64,000 bases of DNA from Tumebacillus algifaecis (GTDB lineage Bacteria; Bacillota; Bacilli; Tumebacillales; Tumebacillaceae): positions 3,249,001 to 3,313,000 of the forward strand of contig NZ_CP022657.1 in the NCBI RefSeq assembly GCF_002243515.1. Reading direction: 5' to 3'. The position numbers and the translations under genes were made by a program. Numbering within the stretch: position 1 is the first letter of the stretch; the number at the start of each line of letters is the position of its first letter. The notes beneath the pieces were generated by a model. It made no database searches. It saw only the letters and a list, made by a program, of their open reading frames with translations, and was not told the DNA's origin. Of this stretch, positions 42,059-50,390 are shown piece after piece.

Positions 42059-42700
42059 ACCATACATATCCTAGAACAGGAAAAGGACGCCTCTGAAAGA
42101 TGTGCCACTGCGCCAACAGTTGCACCAGAGTCGTCCCCCAAAAAAACCATATGGTTATTGTATCTCATTATCAAATTGAAGAAAAGCTTGGTGTTTTTCA
42201 TACGGAGTGCAGAGAAGCATATTTGCCCAATATGTGAAGATGACTTGTACACAATCGGGAGTCGGAGGCGCGTCGGGCGAAAGCCAACCGGCGATCAGAT
42301 CACCTACATAATTCGTCGTTTGCGTTGCAAAGGTTGCGAGCGGATTCATCATGAATTACCGGATTTGCTCGTCCCTTACAAACGTTATGAAACCGAATGC
42401 CTCGAATCAGTTGTGTCTAATAGACAGGCTCCAGACGTAGCAGCAGATGAATCGACCTTGTACCGCTGGCGCGTTTGGTTCGGGAAGTGTTGGCAGTATT
42501 GGGTGAATTGTTTATTAACAATTGCGTCGCGTTCAGGAAATCCGGTGGAGGCATTGTCCGTACCTTCATCATCTGCACTCCAACGGATCGGACATTTTGT
42601 CGGACAAGGCGTCGGATGGCTGGCGAGAGTTGTCCGCCCCATCGTTCATTCTCAATTATGGGTACATACCCGTTTTGCCTTCTTGTCCGACATCCCTTGA
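42053..42700 (+). CDS. DUF6431 zinc-binding transposon protein
   Basis: About 215 residues if started at the ATG at 42053; the start is uncertain because no good ribosome site is seen. A CPIC ... CKGC zinc-ribbon pair surrounds IGSRRRVGRKPTGDQ, followed by RIHHELPDLLVPYKRYETEC, typical of DUF6431 proteins that accompany this transposase-ATPase pair. The C-terminal part looks helix-turn-helix-like. It may guide target choice or bind ends. Confidence 0.7.
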   Translation: MTTIHILEQEKDASERCATAPTVAPESSPKKTIWLLYLIIKLKKSLVFFIRSAEKHICPICEDDLYTIGSRRRVGRKPTGDQITYIIRRLRCKGCERIHHELPDLLVPYKRYETECLESVVSNRQAPDVAADESTLYRWRVWFGKCWQYWVNCLLTIASRSGNPVEALSVPSSSALQRIGHFVGQGVGWLARVVRPIVHSQLWVHTRFAFLSDIP

Positions 42701-42744
42701 TATATGGTGAATCTACATCCTATTGGAAAGGACTGTAGACTCCT

Positions 42745-44100
42745 ATGAATAACGAAAAAAAGGCGGAAGAAGTCGCCGCAGAGCGCATGCAACTGATCTC
42801 TCCGCTAGTAGCCGAAGGGATTGACCCTGGCAAAGCCAAGGAACTGAAGAAAGCCATTTGTGAACAGACGGGCTTATCCGAGCGAACTCTTCGACGCTAT
42901 TTGTCTGCCTATCGAACCGACGGCTTCGCTGGACTTCGACCTCAAGGAATGGGAAAGCGGCGATCAGCCGAAGCGATCACTCCTTATCTGCTAGAGCAAG
43001 CGATTCTGCTTCGTCGAGAAGTACCAAGTCGCAGTGTCGCGCAAATCATTCAGATACTCGAATGGGAAGGTTTGGCCAAGCCCGGTGAGATTAAGCGTAG
43101 CACGTTGCAAGAGAAATTGATGGAGCGCGGCTACAGCACTCGCCATATGCGACTTTACTCAACCGCCGGCCTTGCGGCCAGACGCTTTCAACACAAACAG
43201 CGCAACCGCTTGTGGCAAAGCGATATCAAGTTCGGGCCCTATCTACCGATTGGTGAAGGCGGAGCTAACAAGCAGGTGTACCTCGTTGCATTCATCGACG
43301 ATGCGACACGTTATGTGTTACATGCCGCATTCTATCCGACACTCGATCAAACGATTGTGGAAGACTGTTTCCGTTACGCAATCCAAACAAGTGGCGTTCC
43401 TGAATCTGTCTACTTTGATAACGGCAAGCAATTTCGAACCAAAAGCATGACTCGCACATGCGCCAAACTAGGTATTCGCCTTCGCTTTACGAGACCATAT
43501 GCAGCCGAATCCAAGGGGAAGATCGAGCGTTTCAACCGAGTCATAGACAGTTTCCTTGCGGAAGTGATGTTGGAAAAGCCGCAAACACTCGACCAACTCA
43601 ATGAATTGTTTCAAGTTTGGCTCACCGAATGTTACCAGACCAAGCCCCACTCCGCACTTGATGACAGTTCAAGCCCTCAGGTAGCGTTCCGTAGCGACTC
43701 GACACCGCTCCGACTCGTCGAAGAATCAATTATCGCGGATGCGTTCCTACACAGCGAATCCCGAAAAGTGGACAAGGCTGGTTGTATCAGCTTTATGGGT
43801 AAAAAATACGAGGTTGGGCTCCCGTTCATCGGGCATAGAGTGGAAGTCGTCTACGACCCGCGTGACATCTCAACAATTACCATTGAATATGGCAATCACA
43901 CGCCGTGGCAGGCGAAAGAGCTGACCATCGGTGAATGGGCAGGACAACGCCCCTCGTTGCCATCGACAATTGAAACAGTTTCAGCAAATGGTTCGCGGTT
44001 ATTGGTCGCTGCAGAGAAGAAGAATCAAGTTCGAAAAGAACGTCAGACACGCGCTGTCTCGTTCCGTAAGATGCGGGAGGAGGCACAGCCGGATGTTTGA
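42745..44100 (+). CDS. DDE (rve) transposase, TniA/TnsB-like
   Basis: 451 residues: N-terminal helix-turn-helix domains (SERTLRRYLSAYRTDGFAGL), then the integrase core with catalytic Asp in WQSDIKFGP, Asp in YFDNGKQF and Glu in KGKIERFNR, then a Mu-C-type barrel (GKKYEVGLPFIGHRVEVVYD). This protein performs strand transfer. Its end overlaps the ATPase gene by 8 nt. Confidence 0.92.
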   Translation: MNNEKKAEEVAAERMQLISPLVAEGIDPGKAKELKKAICEQTGLSERTLRRYLSAYRTDGFAGLRPQGMGKRRSAEAITPYLLEQAILLRREVPSRSVAQIIQILEWEGLAKPGEIKRSTLQEKLMERGYSTRHMRLYSTAGLAARRFQHKQRNRLWQSDIKFGPYLPIGEGGANKQVYLVAFIDDATRYVLHAAFYPTLDQTIVEDCFRYAIQTSGVPESVYFDNGKQFRTKSMTRTCAKLGIRLRFTRPYAAESKGKIERFNRVIDSFLAEVMLEKPQTLDQLNELFQVWLTECYQTKPHSALDDSSSPQVAFRSDSTPLRLVEESIIADAFLHSESRKVDKAGCISFMGKKYEVGLPFIGHRVEVVYDPRDISTITIEYGNHTPWQAKELTIGEWAGQRPSLPSTIETVSANGSRLLVAAEKKNQVRKERQTRAVSFRKMREEAQPDV

Positions 44101-44893
44101 AGCGTTTTACGAAATGACGAGAACACCTTTTTCACGCGACATGCCGACTCATGAGTTGTATGCTTCAGATGTTTTGGAAGAAACGCTGGAGAGGTTGGCA
44201 TATACCGCCGAAAGGCAATGGTTTTCAGTTGTGACAGGTGACTGCGGAACGGGTAAAACAACGACGATCCGCCGGTTTGCAGATGTACTTGACTCATCGA
44301 GATTCAAATTGCTCTATTTATCTGATTCGAAGCTAACGCCACGCCATTTTTACAAAGGATTGCTCGAACAATTGGGGTGTGAAGCGAAGTTTTATCGAGG
44401 AGACAGTAAGCGACAATTGCATCGGGAAATTGAATTGATGCGAGGAGTTCATCGCTTACAGCCTGTAGTGGTGGTTGACGAGGCGCATTTGTTGGACAAG
44501 GAGATGTTCGAAGAAGTGCGATTTTTGCTCAACTTCAGAATGGACGCTCAGAGTCCTATGGCCTTGATCCTGGTCGGGCAAAATGAGTTGTGGGAACGTC
44601 TGCAACTGCAGACGTTCACGGCTATTCGCCAAAGAATTGATCTGCAATGCAAACTTGTTCACTACGACCGCTCACAAGTGGGAGCATATATCTCACGTCA
44701 TTTGGAATATGCCGGCGTTAGCCGGGATCTTTTTACGGACGGTGCGATCGATGAGATTTACCGTTATTCGAGCGGTACAGTTCGCTTGGTGAACAAAGCG
44801 GCGACACATAGTCTGATCTACGGTGCAGCGAACAAGCACCGGATCATTGACGACCACATGATAAAACGGGTGATCGAGGGAGAATTGACTTAA
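44093..44893 (+). CDS. AAA ATPase, TniB/TnsC/ExeA-like transposition protein
   Basis: 266 residues. Walker A VTGDCGTGKTTTIRRFAD, Walker B VVVVDEAHLLDKE, sensor region LILVGQNEL and a C-terminal arginine-rich lid (YSSGTVRLVNKAA). Such ATPases activate the transposase and select the target. The start at 44093 follows GGGAGGAGG within the transposase end; the longer upstream frame is spurious. Confidence 0.9.
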   Translation: MFEAFYEMTRTPFSRDMPTHELYASDVLEETLERLAYTAERQWFSVVTGDCGTGKTTTIRRFADVLDSSRFKLLYLSDSKLTPRHFYKGLLEQLGCEAKFYRGDSKRQLHREIELMRGVHRLQPVVVVDEAHLLDKEMFEEVRFLLNFRMDAQSPMALILVGQNELWERLQLQTFTAIRQRIDLQCKLVHYDRSQVGAYISRHLEYAGVSRDLFTDGAIDEIYRYSSGTVRLVNKAATHSLIYGAANKHRIIDDHMIKRVIEGELT

Positions 44894-44932
44894 TTCTCCC
44901 GCTTTTCCTTTCAGGGGTGGCACCGCTAACGC

Positions 44933-45003
44933 GGTCATCATTTCCGTCAACTCTTGGACAGCAAAGCCTGTCAGTTTACGGACATTATAGGGCAGTAGTA
45001 ACA
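44933..45003 (-). repeat. Right terminal inverted repeat
   Basis: Inverted partner of 41988-42058. Outermost bases GTAACA. Confidence 0.85.
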
Positions 45004-45009
45004 CAATAC
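45004..45009. repeat. Target-site duplication, right copy
   Basis: CAATAC, identical to 41982-41987. Confidence 0.85.
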
Positions 45010-45044
45010 CACACCTCGTTTTTTCCAGCCTCTAAAAGTTGAGC

Positions 45045-45152
45045 TTAGAAAACGAGCACCCACCAATGATTCACACCGTTCACTCCACATTCAACGCTGT
45101 TGTCACCGTCTTCGCCCTTCCTCACATTTCGAACTTCCAACACCGGGTTCAT
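45045..45152 (-). CDS. Small peptide gene (35 aa) beside the transposon
   Basis: ATG at 45152 with GGAGGG 8 nt upstream. The peptide begins MNPVLEVRNVRKGEDGDNSV and ends GVNHWWVLVF. It has one Cys, a polar first half and an aromatic/hydrophobic end. The NPVLEV start resembles NPVFEV of the exporter leader peptide at 25467-25508, and the pattern P-x-[LF]-E-V is also seen in leaders of some ribosomally made peptides. No maturation genes are nearby. Confidence 0.5.
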   Translation of the reverse strand: MNPVLEVRNVRKGEDGDNSVECGVNGVNHWWVLVF

Positions 45153-45330
45153 CGTCCATCCCTCCTGAATCTCTTGTGATGGAAACATCATAAATAATCG
45201 GTTTCCAAAATGATTCAAGAAAATATCAAGAAGTTATGGAGAAATCTTTCTTGGGTACAAAGGATTTTCGAAAGTAAAATGGAATTTATCTCTAGGAATG
45301 CTTATTCACGAATCAAATAGGGGGTCGATT

Positions 45331-46536
45331 ATGATGGCAGAAACGAAGGTAAGCCCAACCATCGCCCATCTCGAAAGAGAATTGCAGGCCGGAAATACAG
45401 ATGCGCTTTCAGCATTTTGGGACTATATCGCGCAAGAAGGCGCTCCCCTGATTGAAGAGACGGACAACGAAGAAGAAGTGCTGTTGACCTTCCTCTGGCA
45501 ATCTGAATCAGAGTCAACCGAGAACGTTTATACGCTGGGCGGTCCGGCTGGCTGGCGTTTAGAAGAAGCTCAGCTGACACGCCTGCTCGATACAGATTTG
45601 TATTATCGAACACTGCAAACGAAGCTGCGTTCGGTTGCCGAATACTATGTCTCGCCAAATGATACATTCGAAGATGATTGGGTTGCGCGCTTAGCCAATT
45701 TACAGGAAGATCCGCTGAACCGAAACTTCCTCGTCCACCCCGCCAACCCAGATAAACCAGCGACGAAAGATACGACCGTAGCGGTGTTGAACTACCCAGG
45801 CTTTGAGCCCAATCTTTACCGCGCCGTGCGCCAACATGCGCCGCAAGGAGAGATCACCCAGCATCGTTTACAAAGCGCAGTCTTAGAGAACGAGCGCAGT
45901 GTCTGGGTTTACACACCGCCGGGCTATTCGGCTGATAGCGAGCCTTATCGCGTGCTGGTGCTGTTTGACGGGTTTGAGTATGACAAGATCGTTTCTGCAC
46001 CAACCATCTTGGATAATTTAGTGGCCGACGGGAAAATTTCTCCGGTCGTCGCCGTATTCGTCAACGCCAATGATCGCCGCAACGAAGAGATGCGTGGGAC
46101 TGCACTGTTTGCCAAATTTGCAGCAGAAGAGGTCACCGCATTTGTTCGCCAACACTACAACGTCAGCACCGACCCGAAGCATGCTGCCATCGGCGGATGC
46201 TCCAACGGCGGGTTGATGGGGATGATCGTAGCGATGCAAAACCCGAACGTGTACGGCAATGTGCTTTCCCAGTCCGGTTCCTTCGCCTGGGGATATGACG
46301 GAGAGCCGGAATGGTTCATGAAGCAGTTGGAAAAGGCCGTCTCTGTGCATCTGAACGTCTACATGGATGTTGGCAACTGTGAACAGGCAGATGTGCTCGA
46401 GTCCAACTACAGCATTCGCGACCAACTCCGCCAAAAAGGGGCCAACGTGCACTTCACCGAATTTAAAGGTGGTCACGACTGGGTCTGCTGGCGTGAAACG
46501 TTTGCCGACGCGGTTGTCGCATTATTTGGTAACTAA
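45331..46536 (+). CDS. Enterochelin-esterase-like alpha/beta hydrolase
   Basis: 401 residues. The N-terminal domain resembles the Fes-type cap (LLTFLWQSESESTENVYTLG, LYYRTLQTKL) and the C-terminal esterase domain has RSVWVYTPPGYSA, LLVLFDGF-type strands and the nucleophile in IGGCSNGGLMGM, with the last His in FKGGHDWVCW. Family members hydrolyse ferric siderophore trilactones in the cytosol, but no siderophore genes are nearby. The start at 45331 follows AGGGGG. Confidence 0.85.
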   Translation: MMAETKVSPTIAHLERELQAGNTDALSAFWDYIAQEGAPLIEETDNEEEVLLTFLWQSESESTENVYTLGGPAGWRLEEAQLTRLLDTDLYYRTLQTKLRSVAEYYVSPNDTFEDDWVARLANLQEDPLNRNFLVHPANPDKPATKDTTVAVLNYPGFEPNLYRAVRQHAPQGEITQHRLQSAVLENERSVWVYTPPGYSADSEPYRVLVLFDGFEYDKIVSAPTILDNLVADGKISPVVAVFVNANDRRNEEMRGTALFAKFAAEEVTAFVRQHYNVSTDPKHAAIGGCSNGGLMGMIVAMQNPNVYGNVLSQSGSFAWGYDGEPEWFMKQLEKAVSVHLNVYMDVGNCEQADVLESNYSIRDQLRQKGANVHFTEFKGGHDWVCWRETFADAVVALFGN

Positions 46537-47057
46537 GAACCGCCTATTTCTCTATCTGGCACCGCACACCCCCTATCCGGATCGGTGATGCGTTGCGAAT
46601 CAGACTCATCTCTTTTATAGCAGTGTTGATCCAATTACAAATTGACGACATGTTAAAAATAGTAGATCATGATCTGAAAACAGGGACTGTTGATAGCAAC
46701 ATCTAGTAGTACTGCACCGATCGTACGCAAGGGACGCCTTTGTTCCAGCTTTTGAGCACCAGCTACGCACCGTATAAGCTGGCAACCCTTCATCATAGGT
46801 AAACAGACGAATGGAGTAGGGCTTCCACACCGTCGCGTTTTACACGCTCGAATCGCTTCAAATTACAAAGGTACGACTTGGAAACGGCATCCCTTGGATG
46901 CTGTTTCTTTTCTTTTGGCGATGATTTTTAACAAGCCTCTCAAGTTCCTCCCAATCGCCTCTGGCCAGCGCACAGAATTCAGCTTGTATAGACGTCAGGA
47001 AGTGAGACAGACTATGTGCGGTGAACCAAGTAAACTAGCTTTTGGAGGTGTTTTGAC
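46537..47057. other. Intergenic region without a convincing gene
   Basis: About 520 bases. It has a terminator-like hairpin at 46880-46912 and otherwise short frames without ribosome sites. No repeat of the nearby transposon ends was noticed. Confidence 0.6.
46880..46912 (+). terminator. Rho-independent terminator
   Basis: AAACGGCATCC / GGATGCTGTTT stem followed by CTTTTCTTTT. Confidence 0.75.
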
Positions 47058-47597
47058 ATGCCATTTGGAGCTCATGAATCGATGCAGGTCCATGAAGTGT
47101 TAAACGAGCAGGTTTGCCTGATCGACCATCTTGCCATGTGTGCCAAGATGTGCAGCGACCCGGCACTATTAGATCTGATGCACCGTCACCACTCCCATGC
47201 CATGCATCACTACAACCAGTTGGTGTCCTACACGCACGATTATCGTGCGGTCGTGCCGACAGAAGTGCAGTTTTCGCAAGTGACCTCACCTCGCCATGTC
47301 CAATACGGTCTGCGCAACCCAGCTCCTGTCACTCCAATGGGGCAGGGCCAGTTTTCTGACCTGCAGATCGCACGCTCTTTGTTGCTCGCTCACAAAAATT
47401 CTGCCAAAAATCAGATGTGCGCTTCGCTGGAATGTGCCGATCCGTACGTTCGTCAACTCCTGCTAAACGGTGCCAATTCCTGCAACTATCAGGCTTATGA
47501 AGTGTTCGAATACCTCAATGCGCGCGGTCAGTATCAAGTGCCGACGATGAACGAACATACAGCCAAGACGTATTTGCATGCGTTCCAAACGCGCTAA
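47058..47597 (+). CDS. CotF-like spore coat protein
   Basis: 179 residues, helical with many His and Met. GAHESMQVHEVLNEQVCLID and YNQLVSYTHDY fit the ferritin-like CotF family of spore coat proteins. The start has TTTGGAGG upstream and a strong terminator follows. Expression is expected in the mother cell late in sporulation. Confidence 0.82.
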   Translation: MPFGAHESMQVHEVLNEQVCLIDHLAMCAKMCSDPALLDLMHRHHSHAMHHYNQLVSYTHDYRAVVPTEVQFSQVTSPRHVQYGLRNPAPVTPMGQGQFSDLQIARSLLLAHKNSAKNQMCASLECADPYVRQLLLNGANSCNYQAYEVFEYLNARGQYQVPTMNEHTAKTYLHAFQTR

Positions 47598-47602
47598 AAC
47601 GA

Positions 47603-47637
47603 AAAGCTGACAAGGCGTAACGCCTGTCAGCTTTTTT
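47603..47637 (+). terminator. Rho-independent terminator
   Basis: AAAAGCTGACA / TGTCAGCTTTTTT with GGCG / CGCC inside, after the CotF-like gene. Confidence 0.9.
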
Positions 47638-47701
47638 CTCGCTTGTCCCGATCGACTTCCAAAACTCTCTTGCTGTTTGCCCTTAGCGCTGATCATGTAC
47701 A

Positions 47702-47743
47702 CAAAAACACACCACCGCTCTACAAAAGCGGTGGTGTGTTTTT
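47702..47743. terminator. Bidirectional Rho-independent terminator
   Basis: ACACACCACCGCT / AGCGGTGGTGTGT perfect 13-bp stem with T-runs on both sides. It ends the globin sensor transcript on the minus strand. Confidence 0.88.
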
Positions 47744-47793
47744 GCTACACGTTGCTACACGTTGCTACTCGTTGCTACTCGTTGCTACTCGTT
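47741..47793. repeat. Five tandem 10-bp repeats
   Basis: TTGCTACACG or TTGCTACTCG repeated five times between the terminator and the stop end of the globin sensor gene. Too short and without spacers, so not CRISPR. Confidence 0.85.
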
Positions 47794-48767
47794 CAGCTTC
47801 CCTGCTTCTTGGCTCGCGACCGTTCATTCCACTCGTTGGTCGCCGCCTCCACTTCTTCGATCAAAGCGTTTAATTGCTGAGCGTACGCCGCTTGATCGGT
47901 GGCAATACTCAAAGTAGAGGCCGTTTGCTCGTTCATCTGCGCGACTTGGTTGATGATACGCACCACAGAGCTTTGGATGTCTTTCGAAGATCGTTTGACC
48001 TCTTCGGACAGCTTGCGTACTTCGTTGGCCACGATGCCAAAGCCACGTCCATGCTCGCCCGCACGGGCCGATTCGATCTGAGCGTTCAGACCGAGCAGAT
48101 GCGTCTGGTTGGCAATGCCCATGACCAATTGGATCACCGCTTCGATTTCTTCGCTGTACGAGGTCAGCTTTTTCATCGAATCCGAAATGTTCTCCTGCGC
48201 ACTGGACAGCGACTCTGCGGACAGCGCATAGTGCATCGCAATCGTCGAAACATGATTCATCGAGGTCCCAATGTCTTGCGAGATCTGCTCCATGTTCTTG
48301 CGATACGTATTGTCATACTGTTGCAAGATGATCGAGGAGTCGAACAGCAGGCGCTTGGTAAACGCCCGAACCAAAGCGACTTCCTGCTCATGCCCTCGCA
48401 CCAGATCGGAAAACAGGCTCACATACACATTGGTCGCGCTCATAAACCAGTCAGGAGTCAGCCCGATGCGGGCGTGAACGAGACCGATGCGCTCCCTGGT
48501 CTGCACGTACTCATCATTGATCACACCATTAGCAAGCGATACATAATAATCATACTGCGTATTTTTCAGTCGTTCGATCGTGCTATGATCATTGACAATC
48601 TCTTGTAACGCCGGATGCTTTTGAAGTTCGACATAGAAGCCGTCCACAATCTCATCTTTGCTCGCTTCGAATAGAGCTTGATGATCTCGCAAGAGCTGCA
48701 AATCCTCTTCTTGCAACCCGCTATATTTAAACATTCGTGCCCATTGCTGACTCAAATGAACCGCCAA
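47793..48767 (-). CDS. hemAT: Globin-coupled chemotaxis sensor (HemAT-like)
   Basis: 324 residues: N-terminal sensor globin (about 1-160) with the heme-proximal His in IGLVHARIGLTPDWF, then a methyl-accepting signalling domain with the conserved hairpin NAQIESARAGEHGRGFGIVA and VANEVRKLSEEVKRS. There is no membrane segment, so it is a soluble oxygen sensor that drives CheA. The TTG at 48767 with AAAGGG upstream is the likely start. Confidence 0.92.
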   Translation of the reverse strand: MAVHLSQQWARMFKYSGLQEEDLQLLRDHQALFEASKDEIVDGFYVELQKHPALQEIVNDHSTIERLKNTQYDYYVSLANGVINDEYVQTRERIGLVHARIGLTPDWFMSATNVYVSLFSDLVRGHEQEVALVRAFTKRLLFDSSIILQQYDNTYRKNMEQISQDIGTSMNHVSTIAMHYALSAESLSSAQENISDSMKKLTSYSEEIEAVIQLVMGIANQTHLLGLNAQIESARAGEHGRGFGIVANEVRKLSEEVKRSSKDIQSSVVRIINQVAQMNEQTASTLSIATDQAAYAQQLNALIEEVEAATNEWNERSRAKKQGS

Positions 48768-48890
48768 CCCTATCAGCCCTTTCTACTTCCTGCTTATTTT
48801 TTATTATATCATTCAAACCAGAGCAGGAACACCGACAGAACACCGCGAAATTTCCAATCAATGACTAGAAAATGAAGGAGAATGCCTATA

Positions 48891-49715
48891 ATGGTATCAA
48901 TTGACAAGACACGAGAATTTGTTTTCAAACACGGTGCACTTTGGGAGCGCAGCTTGTTTTCCTATCTGTTCGACGGCGGCTCCCTTCAACATTTGCACCA
49001 CAGCCTGCTCGCTTATAAAAATGAGGACGGTGGTTTCGGGCACGGTATGGAGCATGACATCAAATGCCCAGATTCCAATCCGCTGGCCTTAGAATTCTTG
49101 TTGACCGTTGTGCGGGAGACTGGCATTCCGGCCGGGAATCTGTTCGACAACAGCTCAGCATGGGTTGAACGCAACCGTGCCGAAGATGGCTCCTTGAAAA
49201 ATCCTCCCACGCTGCACAACTTTCCATATGCACCGTGGTGGAGCGAAAATGGTCAAACCGTCCCCGCATCCACCGTCGGCAATTTGCGCCGCCTCGGGCT
49301 CAGCACGCCCGTTTTAGAAGAATCGACAGCGAAATGGGCAGCAGAACATCTCAACGTCGAGCAGATTGCCAACAACGACTGGCTGTTCATGGCTTTCCAA
49401 GCCTTTGACTATTACCTAACCCTAGAAGACACGGCGGACACTCGTCCTTTGCGGGAGGCGACGATCCAAAACATCATCAAATTGGCGGAGAAAGCGCCAG
49501 AGAAAAGTTTCTTTACCCTGTGCCATTACATATCCGATCCCCATTCAGAAATGACGCAGGCCGTACCGCCCGCCCTGCTCGACAGACTGCTCACCCATCT
49601 GAGCACCACACAGCGCGAAGATGGCGGCTGGAACGATGAACACGACCTGCTGTACTGGCAGCCGTACATGTCCACCTTGATCCTGCTCACGCTCAAAAAC
49701 CATAACCGACTGTAG
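48891..49715 (+). CDS. Prenyltransferase/squalene-cyclase-like alpha-barrel protein
   Basis: 274 residues. The motifs NEDGGFGHGMEHDIKCPDSN and QREDGGWNDEHDLLYWQPY are QW-like repeats of alpha/alpha-barrel terpene cyclases and prenyltransferases. The DxDD acid of squalene-hopene cyclases is not evident and the protein is half their size, so the activity is uncertain. The start at 48891 follows AAGGAG; the ATG at 48882 is too close to it. Confidence 0.7.
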   Translation: MVSIDKTREFVFKHGALWERSLFSYLFDGGSLQHLHHSLLAYKNEDGGFGHGMEHDIKCPDSNPLALEFLLTVVRETGIPAGNLFDNSSAWVERNRAEDGSLKNPPTLHNFPYAPWWSENGQTVPASTVGNLRRLGLSTPVLEESTAKWAAEHLNVEQIANNDWLFMAFQAFDYYLTLEDTADTRPLREATIQNIIKLAEKAPEKSFFTLCHYISDPHSEMTQAVPPALLDRLLTHLSTTQREDGGWNDEHDLLYWQPYMSTLILLTLKNHNRL

Positions 49716-49723
49716 TAACTCAA

Positions 49724-49753
49724 GAAAAGGCAGGGCTGACCCTGCCTTTTCTT
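49724..49753. terminator. Bidirectional Rho-independent terminator
   Basis: AGAAAAGGCAGGG / CCCTGCCTTTTCT around CTGA. Confidence 0.9.
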
Positions 49754-49900
49754 GTTCCACTGAGCAATTCGGCCAGTATTCCACACCTTCCCTCCTGCCC
49801 GAGCCTAGTTGGCACGACCTCCGCGGTCGGTGTGCAACGCATCACCACACGCTGAACATCGGTTGGCTAACAACAAAAGACGCTCATGCTGAGTGCCCCG

Positions 49901-49929
49901 TTGACACCAGTACGAAAACTAGTTATAAT
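49901..49929 (+). promoter_or_regulatory. Perfect-consensus sigma-A promoter
   Basis: TTGACA (49901-49906), exactly 17 nt, TATAAT (49924-49929). No coding frame with a ribosome site follows. Confidence 0.9.
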
Positions 49930-49935
49930 TTATAT

Positions 49936-50218
49936 CTACTACTGCTGATAGATTCATTCCCGCAAGCACAACGACGATCATTAGAGAATCGGATTGATAG
50001 AGAAGAATTTTGTGAGGTCCTGTTCATCAGGAGTCTCATTCGTTGCTCGAAATGCTTCAACACAAGTGAACGAGGATTCAAACAGGCATGGTCTTCGGAG
50101 CCATATGGTCGCAAGAGAGGTAGGGCTTGCGATGTTTCCAGATCGTTGAATCTGGTTCTCCTAAGTTTGATCGAAACGCTAAGAGCTTGGTATCGAAATG
50201 ATACCAAGCTCTTTCTAT
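49936..50218 (+). ncRNA. Candidate structured small RNA, about 280 nt
   Basis: The interval between the consensus promoter and the terminator at 50181-50218 has no ORF with a ribosome site, but several local hairpins: TCCTG/CAGGA near 50020, TTCA/TGAA near 50063, ATGG/CCAT near 50090, and CCAGAT/ATCTGG near 50143. It does not show the signature sequences of 4.5S RNA, tmRNA or RNase P RNA. The next gene is on the opposite strand, so it is not a leader. I cannot name the family. Confidence 0.65.
50181..50218 (+). terminator. Rho-independent terminator of the candidate RNA
   Basis: AAGAGCTTGGTAT / ATACCAAGCTCTT perfect 13-bp stem followed by TCTATTTCT. Confidence 0.9.
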
Positions 50219-50352
50219 TTCTCATCCATGCGACTCCGCCTATCCATCAAGCAAACACTGCCCTTCACAAAGGGTGTACGGTGCTCGATTTTGTTGCCAA
50301 TCTTCTGCTGACCGCTCTGCCTGCTCCTCGTTCGGTAGGATGACAGAAGATC

Positions 50353-50384
50353 AAAAAACGCCACAGATCGGTTTCTGTAGCGTT
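50353..50384 (-). terminator. Rho-independent terminator
   Basis: Minus-strand AACGCTACAGA / TCTGTGGCGTT stem followed by TTTTGA. Confidence 0.85.
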
Positions 50385-50390
50385 CTTTCC

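Larger units (their letters stand above)
41988..45003 (+). mobile_element. 3,016-bp three-gene DDE transposon
   Basis: The left end begins TGTAAC and the right end finishes GTAACA. Terminal inverted repeats of 71 bp (41988-42058 and 44933-45003) align without gaps at about two-thirds identity and contain repeated TTGACGG-type blocks, as expected for transposase binding sites. CAATAC is duplicated on both sides. Contents: DUF6431 zinc protein, rve-type DDE transposase and an AAA ATPase. The gene order and TGT/ACA ends resemble Tn7/Mu-like elements. All three frames are intact, so it may still be active. Confidence 0.9.

Noticed and set aside
46615-46830. Minus-strand 71-codon frame
   Set aside because: No ribosome site or recognisable motif; Cys/Ser-rich composition typical of chance frames.
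47741-47793. Possible CRISPR array
   Set aside because: Repeats are 10 bp and contiguous without spacers; no cas genes.
49936-50218. Assignment of the RNA as 4.5S, tmRNA or RNase P RNA
   Set aside because: None of the invariant sequences of these RNAs is present.
49923-50225. Minus-strand 100-codon frame over the candidate RNA
   Set aside because: No ribosome site, basic low-information protein, and it runs against the promoter-terminator pair.
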